This document shows positions 57,353 through 64,000 of a DNA stretch of 64,000 nucleotides, in pieces. Source of the DNA: Luteolibacter sp. Y139 (GTDB taxonomy: Bacteria; Verrucomicrobiota; Verrucomicrobiia; Verrucomicrobiales; Akkermansiaceae); the NCBI RefSeq assembly GCF_038066715.1, contig NZ_JBBUKT010000001.1, positions 558,001 to 622,000 on the forward strand, in the 5' to 3' direction. The notes below the pieces were generated by a model. That model searched no databases, was not told where the DNA came from, and worked only from the letters and a program-made list of their open reading frames with translations. How positions within the stretch are numbered: position 1 is the first letter of the stretch; every line of letters starts with the position of its first letter. The position numbers were made by a program, and so were the translations under genes.

Positions 57353-57414
57353 GGAATGTGTTCAGATGAACGGAATCCACACCACGGGTCAAGCAGGGGT
57401 TCCCTCAAAAACCC

Positions 57415-57561
57415 TCAAGAGCCCAACCACGCGGAAATCAACTCGAACAGCCAGGACACCCCAAACGCAACCGCCACGATCAAGAGCAGCCCGAACTCCG
57501 GAAACGCTGCCGGCGTGAGCCCGTAGCGAATCGGCTCTCGATGAGCGTGGCTCCATTTCAT
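57415..57561 (-). CDS. Tiny single-pass membrane protein
   Basis: The 48-residue ORF runs from MKWSHAHREPIRYGLT to a C-terminal helix (about 22-44; FGLLLIVAVAFGVSWLFELI). It sits 46 bp after the dNTPase gene and 62 bp before recQ, in the same orientation, so it can be co-transcribed. Nothing resembles it that I recognise. Such small ORFs are easily missed or spurious; the hydrophobic helix with flanking charges is the main support. Confidence 0.45.
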   Translation of the reverse strand: MKWSHAHREPIRYGLTPAAFPEFGLLLIVAVAFGVSWLFELISAWLGS

Positions 57562-57607
57562 GGCAACACCCACCATGCCCCAAAACCCGGCATCCCGCAA
57601 GTCGCCG

Positions 57608-58894
57608 CTATCCGATCAAATCCCCGATCGACCCGAAGTCCGGGGTAAAGAGCCGCTTGTACATCCGCGCCGCATACCCATCCGTCATCCCCGCCAGGAA
57701 GTCACAAACCAGCCGCGCCTTCTTCTCTTCACCATCCGCCTGCTCGATCTCGCTCGCCGCATCTTCGGGAAGCAGTTGGAAGCTCTGCCCATCGATATTG
57801 TCGCTGGTGACATAGCGCTTGATCAGCACATCCCACAGCCCATGCAGCAGATGATTCCCCTTGTGCTCCAGTTGCTTGAGCTGCGGCGACAGGAACACCA
57901 CCTCGAAGGCCAGCTTCTTGAAGAGCTTCGACTCCGCCTTCACCTCGGGATCAACGACCAGACGGAAGCGATAACGATTGCTCGCCGCGCTCAGGAAATT
58001 CGCATCGGTGGTCAGCGTGGCAGCGCGGATATATTTGCCGATGCGCTTGCCCACGAAGGGATCCACCTTGCGCTTGCGGATCGATGCAATGAGCTCCCCC
58101 AACGGACTACCCTCGCCCACCGATTCGCCATGCTTCTCCGCCCACGCCTCGATGCGCTCGATCCGCAGGAAGCCCGCACGCACGCTGTCCGCCAGATCAT
58201 TCAGCGAATAGGCGGTATCGTCCGCCCAATCCATCACCTGGCACTCGATCGACTTGAAGGAGTCGCGCGCCTTGCCCGGCGGCAACTCCGCAGGGAAGTC
58301 ATTCCCCGCCATCGCCCAGTCCAGCCACGCATGCTGGAAATCGTAGAGGAAATGGTGCTCGGGCAGCTTGTCGCCCGACTTCAGCTCGCTCCACAGCGAC
58401 TTGTATTTCAGCACCGCATCCAGAAAGGCGCGGCTCGGGTCCATCCCCGTGCGCCTCGCGGAAAAGATCCGCTCCGTGAGCATCCTCAGCGTCTGCGCAT
58501 TCCCCTCGAAGCCCCCATAGGGAGCCATCAGGTGATTGAGCGTCCTTTCACCGGCGTGACCGAAGGGAGGATGCCCGAGGTCATGGGAAAGGCAGGCCGC
58601 CTCGACCAGATCCGGATCGATGAAAAAGTCCTCCGAAAGCAGCTCGCCCCGCGACTGCAGCCAGTGGCAAATCGAGCGTCCGATCTGCGCGACTTCCAGC
58701 GAATGCGTCAGCCGGGTCCGGTAGAAATCATACTCACCGCTCCAGAAAACCTGCGTCTTGTTCTGCAAGCGCCGGAAGGCAGGCGTGTGCAGCACCCGGT
58801 CGCGATCGATCTGGAATGGCGTGCGGAAATCCGCGGCGTCCGTTTTCCCGGAGAAACGCTCGGTATCGAAGGCGCCGTAGAAGCGGTTGGGCAT
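57608..58894 (-). CDS. dNTP triphosphohydrolase (dGTPase-like, HD domain)
   Basis: The 428-residue enzyme hydrolyses dNTPs to nucleoside and triphosphate, controlling dNTP pools. The HD-domain metal ligands lie in RLTHSLEVAQIGR (first His) and AACLSHDLGHPPFGHAGE (His-Asp). RRLQNKTQVFWSGEYDFYRTRLTH is the family-typical N-terminal segment. SIECQVMDWADDTAYSLNDLADSV supplies the fourth ligand region. The length is near that of short dGTPase-like proteins (about 430-450), not the 505-residue E. coli Dgt. I start at MPNRFYGAFD (58894); a longer frame is unsupported. It is in a leftward run with a parvulin gene 41 bp upstream. Confidence 0.93.
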   Translation of the reverse strand: MPNRFYGAFDTERFSGKTDAADFRTPFQIDRDRVLHTPAFRRLQNKTQVFWSGEYDFYRTRLTHSLEVAQIGRSICHWLQSRGELLSEDFFIDPDLVEAACLSHDLGHPPFGHAGERTLNHLMAPYGGFEGNAQTLRMLTERIFSARRTGMDPSRAFLDAVLKYKSLWSELKSGDKLPEHHFLYDFQHAWLDWAMAGNDFPAELPPGKARDSFKSIECQVMDWADDTAYSLNDLADSVRAGFLRIERIEAWAEKHGESVGEGSPLGELIASIRKRKVDPFVGKRIGKYIRAATLTTDANFLSAASNRYRFRLVVDPEVKAESKLFKKLAFEVVFLSPQLKQLEHKGNHLLHGLWDVLIKRYVTSDNIDGQSFQLLPEDAASEIEQADGEEKKARLVCDFLAGMTDGYAARMYKRLFTPDFGSIGDLIG

Positions 58895-58935
58895 CACGGC
58901 TTTGCTAATGGCGCCCGCGAGCCTTGGCGAGCCTT

Positions 58936-59781
58936 TCAATCCCGCTCGATTACCGCCTTGGCCCGCAGCTCGGCGGCCAGGTCCTTCAGCACCTGCAACC
59001 GGCGCGCGCGCTCGACCTCCTCCCGGATGCCCTCCGCCACTTCCTCGAAAGGCTGCACCGAAGCCACGCGTGCCTCAGTCACCTTCACCAGATGATACGC
59101 CTGCTCGTAGTGAAAGACCGGGCTGATCTCACCCTCCCGCAGCGAGAACAGCATCGCCTCGAAGGGATTCAGCAACCGCTGCTGGTCGATCCACCCAAGA
59201 TCAATCTCGCCACCTTTCTTCTGCGTGTTGCCCACGGCCAGCTCGGCGAAATCCTCGCCCTCCAGCGCCCGGCGGCGGAAATCCAGCATCGCGGCGTAGT
59301 CGTCCCAAGGGTCCGCCCCCTCTGGAAAACGGACGAGGTGCAGCACCTTCGCCGCCGCAGGCGTCCGGAAGCGGACAAGGTTTTCACCATACCAAGTACG
59401 AAGGTCATCGTAGGTGAGCTCCGGCAGCTCCTTCCACAAGCTGTCGGTAAAGCGCTGCATGCGCAGATTCGAAATCGTCTCCGCCCGCAGTGACTCGCGC
59501 TGGGCATCCAGCAAATCCCACGACGCCCCATGGCGACGCCATTCACGCAGCGTATCCTCGAAGGCCGCCCGCGCCTCATCCGCAGACGGCTCCGGCACCC
59601 GGCGCTCCGCCTCTTGCGCGAGCAAGATCCCATCGATCACTTCCTCTTCGGCCCGCTCGCGGAACTCGTCATCCCGCTCGCAGCACGAAACCTCGCTCGC
59701 CAATTCCGCCTCAGCCTTGAGACGGATGAAAGTGTCCTCGATCAGCGCGGGATCGACCGGCTCGCCATTGACGCGTGGCAT
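58936..59781 (-). CDS. PpiC/SurA-type peptidyl-prolyl isomerase
   Basis: The 281-residue protein consists of an N-terminal helical SurA-like chaperone segment (about 1-115), a PpiC-type parvulin domain (about 140-240; AAAKVLHLVRFPEG, QKKGGEIDLGWIDQQRLL, SPVFHYEQAYHLVKVTEAR) and a C-terminal helix. No signal peptide is visible, so it may stay in the cytoplasm or lack a recognisable export signal. It would assist folding of exported or nascent proteins. The upstream gene (an exported Spy-like protein) ends 4 bp before it, so the two are coupled in one operon. A link with the large exported proteins of this window is possible but unproven. Confidence 0.9.
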   Translation of the reverse strand: MPRVNGEPVDPALIEDTFIRLKAEAELASEVSCCERDDEFRERAEEEVIDGILLAQEAERRVPEPSADEARAAFEDTLREWRRHGASWDLLDAQRESLRAETISNLRMQRFTDSLWKELPELTYDDLRTWYGENLVRFRTPAAAKVLHLVRFPEGADPWDDYAAMLDFRRRALEGEDFAELAVGNTQKKGGEIDLGWIDQQRLLNPFEAMLFSLREGEISPVFHYEQAYHLVKVTEARVASVQPFEEVAEGIREEVERARRLQVLKDLAAELRAKAVIERD

Positions 59782-59785
59782 GGGG

Positions 59786-60739
59786 TCAACGGTCCTTGCT
59801 GAGCGGCGGCGGGGTGAAGCTCTCCATCATCGCCGAGCGAGCGTCCAGCGTGGCGCGGTATTGACTCAGCTGGCCGGGAGTGAGGATGGATTTCAGTGAG
59901 GAAATCCGGGCTTCCGCAGTCGTCCGTTGTGCCTCCACCAGACGGCGCTGGATCGCTTGCGGATCCTTCATGATCGCGGGGTCGTCCATCACGTCGCCGA
60001 GGTCTTCGAGCACCGATCCCTGGCTGCCACCCAGCAGTCCGAAGCCCTCGTTCATCAGCCCCCACCCTTCGGGCCGCTTGGCTGCCGAGGTCTCGCTCAG
60101 CTTGCGCATCACCTCCAGCGCCTGGTCGCGCTGCTCTTCGGAAAGATCCACCTGCCCGATCAGGTCGGCCACATCGCGCTGGGCCTTGGCCTCGATGTCG
60201 TTGTCCTTCTCGCGTTGCTTGAAATTCTCCAGGGCAGTCACCTGCTCGGGATCCAGCACCTTCTTCATGTCTTCCATGAAGTTCTTCTCGGAAATACTGG
60301 CCTGCCGGATCGCCGCGGCCGGATCATTGTTGCTGCCCGCCAGCTCACGGAAGCCATCACGCCGGTTCGCTAAGAGCACCCGCAGGGTCTCCTTCTGATC
60401 GACACTCAGGCCGAGCGCTTCGGACAGCCGCGATAGCCGCGCCGTCTCCGCCCGTTCCGCGGCATTGCCGAAGGTGTCCTCGAATCGTTGCTGGGCCGAG
60501 GGAACGTCCACCTCCACCGTCGCCTTGCTCCCCCCGCGTTTCGGGAGCACCAGGCCGCGATCCTTGTATTTCCCGTCAGCAGCGGCGCCACCGTCACTCT
60601 CCCCACCTTTGCCGGAGAACTTTCCGCCGCCTCCCGCGGCGGTCGATCCGCTCGCAAGAGCTGCGTCCGGAGCAGGCTTGAGCACCCAGCCGGCAGCGAA
60701 GCTCAGCAGGGCGATGGCAGTGGCGACAACGGGTTTCAT
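59786..60739 (-). CDS. Exported Spy/LTXXQ-like helical protein
   Basis: The 317-residue protein starts with a membrane/signal helix (MKPVVATAIALLSFAAGW, 1-18). A Gly/Ser-rich linker follows (about 25-65). The rest is long alpha-helical, rich in Glu/Gln/Arg/Lys (SRLSEALGLSVDQKETLRVL, DPEQVTALENFKQREKDND, LTPGQLSQYRATLDARSAM). The repeated 'L(T/S)xxQ' pattern suggests a Spy-like periplasmic chaperone or zinc-resistance-type protein. The open frame upstream of 60739 is not used in my call. The stop is 4 bp before the parvulin gene, a close neighbour in function if it is a chaperone. Confidence 0.75.
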   Translation of the reverse strand: MKPVVATAIALLSFAAGWVLKPAPDAALASGSTAAGGGGKFSGKGGESDGGAAADGKYKDRGLVLPKRGGSKATVEVDVPSAQQRFEDTFGNAAERAETARLSRLSEALGLSVDQKETLRVLLANRRDGFRELAGSNNDPAAAIRQASISEKNFMEDMKKVLDPEQVTALENFKQREKDNDIEAKAQRDVADLIGQVDLSEEQRDQALEVMRKLSETSAAKRPEGWGLMNEGFGLLGGSQGSVLEDLGDVMDDPAIMKDPQAIQRRLVEAQRTTAEARISSLKSILTPGQLSQYRATLDARSAMMESFTPPPLSKDR

Positions 60740-60789
60740 GGGACTAATGGACACGATAAAAGCGCCGCCGCCCGCAAAATTCGTCGGTT

Positions 60790-61458
60790 TCAGGCTTCGC
60801 GGATCTCCTTCACCGCCAGCGCCATGTCCGGCGCGCGGAAGGTCGACGAGCCGGCCACCATCACATTCGCCCCGGCTTTCGCGCAACGGGCCGCGGTCAG
60901 CGCGTCAATCCCGCCGTCCACCTCGATGTGGTAGCTAAGACCATGCTCCTCCCGCCATTTCGCCGCCATTTCGATCTTCGGCAGCACTTCCGCCATGAAG
61001 GACTGACCGCCGAAACCCGGCACCACCGTCATGCACAGCAGCAGGTCGATCTGGTCCAGATACGGCACCACCGCCTCGAAAGGAGTCGCCGGATTCAGCG
61101 CCAGCCCCGCCTTGCAACCGGCGTGGCGGATCGCCCGCAGCGTCGCCGCCACATCGTGATCTGCCTCCACGTGCACGGTGATCAGGTCGGACCCCGCCGC
61201 CACGAACCGCGGCAGGAAATGATCCGGCCGCGAGACCATCAGGTGCACATCCAGGTAAATGTCGTTCGTTTCATGGACCGCCTGCACCACCGCCGGACCG
61301 AAGGAAATATTGTCCACGAAGTGGCCGTCCATCACGTCCAGATGGATCCAATCGGCCCCGGCATGGATGGCGCGGGTCACTTCCTCGCGGATGCGGGAAA
61401 AGTCGGAAGCGAGCAGGGAGGGAGAAATGACGCGGTCGCGGCAGGTCGGCGGAATCAC
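60790..61458 (-). CDS. Ribulose-phosphate 3-epimerase
   Basis: The 222-residue TIM-barrel enzyme interconverts ribulose-5-phosphate and xylulose-5-phosphate in the pentose phosphate pathway. The family motifs are intact: [10 protein letters not shown] at the N terminus, [19 protein letters not shown] (metal His and Asp), [24 protein letters not shown] and [21 protein letters not shown] with VAGSSTF. No ATG sits at the usual position. I use the in-frame GTG at 61456-61458, which gives the normal length; an ATG at 61575 would add about 39 residues of poor composition. It is divergent from the RpiB-GlyA fusion gene, so two enzymes of the same pentose-phosphate branch share one promoter region. 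Confidence 0.92.
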   Translation of the reverse strand: MIPPTCRDRVISPSLLASDFSRIREEVTRAIHAGADWIHLDVMDGHFVDNISFGPAVVQAVHETNDIYLDVHLMVSRPDHFLPRFVAAGSDLITVHVEADHDVAATLRAIRHAGCKAGLALNPATPFEAVVPYLDQIDLLLCMTVVPGFGGQSFMAEVLPKIEMAAKWREEHGLSYHIEVDGGIDALTAARCAKAGANVMVAGSSTFRAPDMALAVKEIREA

Positions 61459-61673
61459 GGCCGGAAGGTGCAGCCGCCCGGCCGCAGTGCCAAGCGCCAA
61501 GAACGGCAGACGCGACACCCGAAAGCCGGAATTCCCGCCATTCCCCGGACCCTCCTTTGACCCTTTCCGCGTCATCCGGCACATCATCCGGTCACGGGCG
61601 GGATTCTGGTCGTCTCGGGGGTTGCATTTCCCGCCCCCACGGTCCATTTCCCTCCCGCCCCAAGCCATTCCCT
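61459..61673. other. Divergent promoter region of rpe and the rpiB-glyA fusion
   Basis: The 215-bp stretch is GC-rich and must hold both promoters. Both genes have open frames reaching into it, so the exact starts are uncertain. I see no convincing operator, riboswitch or terminator here. The rpiB-glyA start (ATG at 61674) has no strong ribosome site. Confidence 0.4.
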
Positions 61674-63347
61674 ATGAGCCAGAAGTCCCTGCGTATTGCC
61701 CTCGGCGCCGATCACGGCGGAGTTGACCTCAAGGATGCCCTCGTCGCCCACCTCAAGGCCGCCGGCCATGAGGTCACCGACTTCGGCACACAGGGTCATG
61801 AGTCGGTCGATTACGCGGACTTTGCCAATCTCGTCGGCCGCTCGGTTTCGGACGGCACCCAGGATTTCGGCGTGCTCTGCTGCACCTCCGGCGTCGGCGT
61901 CTCCATCGCCGCCAATCGCCACCGCCACGTCCGCGCTGCCAATGTCCGCACCGTTGAGGAAGCCACCACCACCCGCCAACACAACGACGCCAACGTCCTC
62001 TGCCTCGGCGGCAAGACGGTCGACACCGCGACCGCCACGGCGATGATCGATGCCTTCCTCGCCACCCCCTTCGAAGGTGGCCGCCACGAGCGCCGCGTCT
62101 GCAAGTCCTCCGGCTCCCGCATCGCCGAGACCGATCCCGATCTCTACGCCGCCATCGTCGCCGAGGAAAAGCGTCAGCGGAATAACATCGAGCTGATCGC
62201 TTCGGAAAACTTCGCCTCGCCCGCCGTCATGGAAGCCCAAGGCTCCGTGCTCACCAACAAGTATGCCGAAGGTTACCCCGGCAAGCGCTGGTATGGCGGC
62301 TGCGAAAACGTCGATGTCGTCGAGCAACTCGCCATCGACCGCGCCAAGCAGATCTTCGGTGCCGAGCACGTCAACGTGCAGGCTCACTCCGGCTCGCAGG
62401 CGAATACCGCCGTCTATTTCTCCGTGCTGAAGCCCGGCGACAAGATCCTCACCATGGACCTCTCGCACGGCGGCCACCTCACCCACGGCCACAAGGCGAA
62501 CTTCTCCGGCAAGTTCTACGACGTCACCCACTACGGCGTGAGCAAGGACGACGAGCGCATCGACTACGATCACCTCGCCGAGCTCGCCCGTGAAGTGAAG
62601 CCCGCCCTCATCACCGTCGGTGCCAGCGCCTACTCGCGCATCATCGACTTCGAGCGCATGGCCCAGATCGCCCGCGAGGTCGGTGCCTATCTCTTCGTCG
62701 ATATGGCCCACATCGCCGGCCTCGTCGCCGCCGGTGTGCACCCGAATCCCGTGCCGCACGCCGACTTCGTCACCTCCACCACCCACAAGTCCCTGCGCGG
62801 CCCGCGCGGCGGCATCATCCTGTGCAAGGAAGAGTTCGCGAAGAAGATCGACGCGCAGGTGTTCCCCGGCATCCAGGGCGGCCCGCTCATGCATGTCATC
62901 GCCGCCAAGGCCGTCTGCTTCGGCGAAGCGCTCAAGCCCGACTTCCGCGCCTATCAGGAGCAGATCGTGAAGAACTCGCAGGCCCTCGCCGCACGCCTCA
63001 CCCATCACGGCTTCCGCATCGTCTCAGGCGGCACCGACAACCACGTGATGATGGTAGACCTCCGTCCGAAGGGCCTCAATGGCTCCGATGCCTCGCACGC
63101 GCTCGATGAAGCCGGCATCACGGTGAATAAGAACTCCATCCCCTTCGACACCGGCACCCCGATGAAGCCCAGCGGCATCCGCATCGGCACCCCGGCCGTC
63201 ACCACCCGTGGCATGAAGGAAAAGGACGTCGAGCAAGTCGCCGACTTCATCGCCGAAGCCCTCGCCGCCATCGGCGACGAAGCCAAGCTCCACGCCATCC
63301 GCGACAAGGTCTTCGCCTTCAATCGCGCCTTCCCGATGCCGATGTAA
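61674..63347 (+). CDS. RpiB-GlyA fusion: ribose-5-phosphate isomerase B plus serine hydroxymethyltransferase
   Basis: The 557-residue protein joins two normally separate enzymes in one frame. Residues 5-148 are Rpi[14 protein letters not shown], the catalytic-type Cys in [20 protein letters not shown] (Cys70) and [12 protein letters not shown]. Residues about 149-557 are serine hydroxymethyltransferase: [30 protein letters not shown], the pyridoxal-phosphate lysine Lys372 in [14 protein letters not shown] and [14 protein letters not shown]. RpiB converts ribose-5-phosphate and ribulose-5-phosphate; the GlyA part makes glycine and methylene-tetrahydrofolate from serine. No stop or frame change separates the parts, and the junction ([13 protein letters not shown]) is short. 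Both active sites look intact. It is divergent from rpe. The terminator at 63378-63420 follows. Confidence 0.93.
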   Translation: MSQKSLRIALGADHGGVDLKDALVAHLKAAGHEVTDFGTQGHESVDYADFANLVGRSVSDGTQDFGVLCCTSGVGVSIAANRHRHVRAANVRTVEEATTTRQHNDANVLCLGGKTVDTATATAMIDAFLATPFEGGRHERRVCKSSGSRIAETDPDLYAAIVAEEKRQRNNIELIASENFASPAVMEAQGSVLTNKYAEGYPGKRWYGGCENVDVVEQLAIDRAKQIFGAEHVNVQAHSGSQANTAVYFSVLKPGDKILTMDLSHGGHLTHGHKANFSGKFYDVTHYGVSKDDERIDYDHLAELAREVKPALITVGASAYSRIIDFERMAQIAREVGAYLFVDMAHIAGLVAAGVHPNPVPHADFVTSTTHKSLRGPRGGIILCKEEFAKKIDAQVFPGIQGGPLMHVIAAKAVCFGEALKPDFRAYQEQIVKNSQALAARLTHHGFRIVSGGTDNHVMMVDLRPKGLNGSDASHALDEAGITVNKNSIPFDTGTPMKPSGIRIGTPAVTTRGMKEKDVEQVADFIAEALAAIGDEAKLHAIRDKVFAFNRAFPMPM

Positions 63348-63377
63348 GCAAGAGAGCCAAAGCTCATCTGAACTTCC

Positions 63378-63420
63378 AAACGCCCCCTTGGCTCACTGCT
63401 AGCCTCGGGGGCGTTTTCTT
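63378..63420 (+). terminator. Rho-independent terminator of rpiB-glyA
   Basis: The stem aaacgccccc/gggggcgttt with an inner ggct/agcc stem is followed by tctt. It lies 30 bp after the stop codon of the fusion gene. Confidence 0.9.
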
Positions 63421-63430
63421 ATCTCTAACA

Positions 63431-63560
63431 GCCCCAACGGGGCGACATCCCTAAGCCCGGGGCAAGCGCAGCGTCGCCCTGGGTCAGAAGACGCAAACCA
63501 TGTGCGGCCTGAAGGGCCGCGAGACCGGACAGGCCGCCCTCAGGTTGAGCGGACATCTCC
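63431..63560. repeat. Cluster of intergenic palindromic repeats
   Basis: Two clear hairpins occur: gcccc, aac, ggggc (63431-63443) and gcggcc, tgaag, ggccgc (63504-63520). The stretch between reads 'taagcccggggcaagcgcag'-like. Repeats of this 'gccccaacggggc' type are frequent in intergenic DNA of Planctomycetota and Verrucomicrobiota. The stretch separates the fusion gene from the convergent hydrolase gene. Confidence 0.6.
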
Positions 63561-63579
63561 CCAGCGAGCCCAGAGGCAA

Positions 63580-64000
63580 TCAATCCCTTTTCCCATCCAC
63601 CATCCGGTCCAGAAACCCATTCACCTCGCGCTCATACGTCGCCGGATCACCCTCCCGCAAATTATAGTGTCCCCCGTGGGCGATCGGCACGAAGTGGTAG
63701 TTCGGCCCTTTGTTCGCATGGCTCGCAATCCGCCAGCCTTGCGAAATCGGAATCAGCGGATCCGCTTCACCGTGCAAGTGAAGTACGGGCACATGGACAT
63801 TCTCGATCGCCTTCTCCGGCGCCACCTCCCCGGGATCGAATGAAGCCATCCTGCCCGCCGCGTTGATGAAATACGGACCGAGCCCGCTTACCGGCAACGT
63901 CGTCCGCATCGTCACCTGATCCCGCGCCACCTCACGCAGGTCGGCGAAGGTGCTCTCGATGATCCCGAAGTCGAACTCCTTGTCCGCGCCCATCGCCTGC
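63580..64000 (-). CDS. Alpha/beta hydrolase, C-terminal part (5' end outside window)
   Basis: At least 139 residues are visible, ending at the stop at 63580-63582; the frame continues open past position 64000, so the gene is partial. The segment resembles the C-terminal half of alpha/beta-hydrolase-fold proteins of the YfhR/FrsA-like type. It shows FDFGIIESTFADLREVA (strand and helix after the nucleophile elbow), PVLHLHGEADPLIPISQGWRI (acid Asp region) and VPIAHGGHYNL (catalytic-type His). The nucleophile Ser is off the right edge. The substrate is unknown. It is convergent with the RpiB-GlyA gene across the repeat cluster. Confidence 0.85.
   Translation of the reverse strand, partial: QAMGADKEFDFGIIESTFADLREVARDQVTMRTTLPVSGLGPYFINAAGRMASFDPGEVAPEKAIENVHVPVLHLHGEADPLIPISQGWRIASHANKGPNYHFVPIAHGGHYNLREGDPATYEREVNGFLDRMVDGKRD

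Noticed and set aside
61557-61673. N-terminal extension of the RpiB-GlyA frame
   Set aside because: Reads through the divergent promoter; RpiB homology begins right after the ATG at 61674.

Overview
The window is high-GC DNA from a chromosome that looks like a Verrucomicrobiota bacterium of the Luteolibacter/Haloferula type. The reasons are very large Sec-exported proteins with beta-strand repeats of the autotransporter-associated (PATR) class, golvesin-like, Calx-beta, PA14, discoidin and lamin-tail domains. There are also a DUF6766 protein, a low-affinity iron permease-family protein and many intergenic palindromic repeats. The lineage is inferred from protein content; no rRNA was seen. No tRNA, CRISPR array, transposase or prophage gene was recognised.

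Layout. 1-3900: a repeat-rich stretch with an 8-bp minisatellite, duplicated degenerate modules, a secreted endonuclease/exonuclease/phosphatase-fold protein, an iron-permease-family membrane protein and small hypotheticals. 3.9-12.7 kb: two modular exported proteins (an FAD-dependent oxidoreductase and an SGNH hydrolase) flank a two-component system whose sensor has an unusual OB-fold-like extracytoplasmic region. 12.8-14.9 kb: divergent alkylation-repair genes, ogt and an Ada-AlkA fusion, around a 15-bp inverted repeat. 15-25 kb: a 2194-residue DUF3472/PA14/PATR surface protein, a CHRD-domain protein, a DUF1236-like protein and a small outer-membrane beta-barrel. 25-27.4 kb: an ElaB/DUF883-like membrane protein, a DadA-like oxidase and DUF6766.

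27.7-33.7 kb: an osmoregulated periplasmic glucan locus (opgG, a small tail-anchored protein, opgH) followed by an MsbA/NdvA-type ABC exporter. 33.8-34.8 kb: a GspG-like protein with inverted membrane topology and a small hypothetical. 34.9-49 kb: a CotH-kinase/lamin-tail protein with an inserted domain, then a tandem pair of ~1530-residue sorbosone-dehydrogenase-like/diheme cytochrome/discoidin proteins. 49.2-52.4 kb: an isoquinoline-oxidoreductase-type molybdenum hydroxylase operon (2Fe-2S subunit, Mo subunit, diheme cytochrome). 52.5-53.7 kb: two coupled GNAT acetyltransferases.

53.7-61.5 kb: a leftward run with ribulose-phosphate 3-epimerase, a Spy-like protein, a parvulin-type isomerase, a dNTPase, a tiny membrane ORF, RecQ and a secreted protein. 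61.7-63.3 kb: a ribose-5-phosphate isomerase B/serine hydroxymethyltransferase fusion with a strong terminator. An alpha/beta hydrolase runs off the right edge.

A theme joins the accessory genes. Six of the large exported proteins end with the same two-part tail: a calcium-binding-like D-x-D-G-D-G segment, then about 90 residues, then an F/Y-x-R-L/V-x-V terminus. This looks like a shared surface-targeting or anchoring module and is the best candidate here for an undescribed system. Other points of interest are the RpiB-GlyA fusion, the opgG-TM-opgH-ABC cluster and the inserted domain in the CotH protein.
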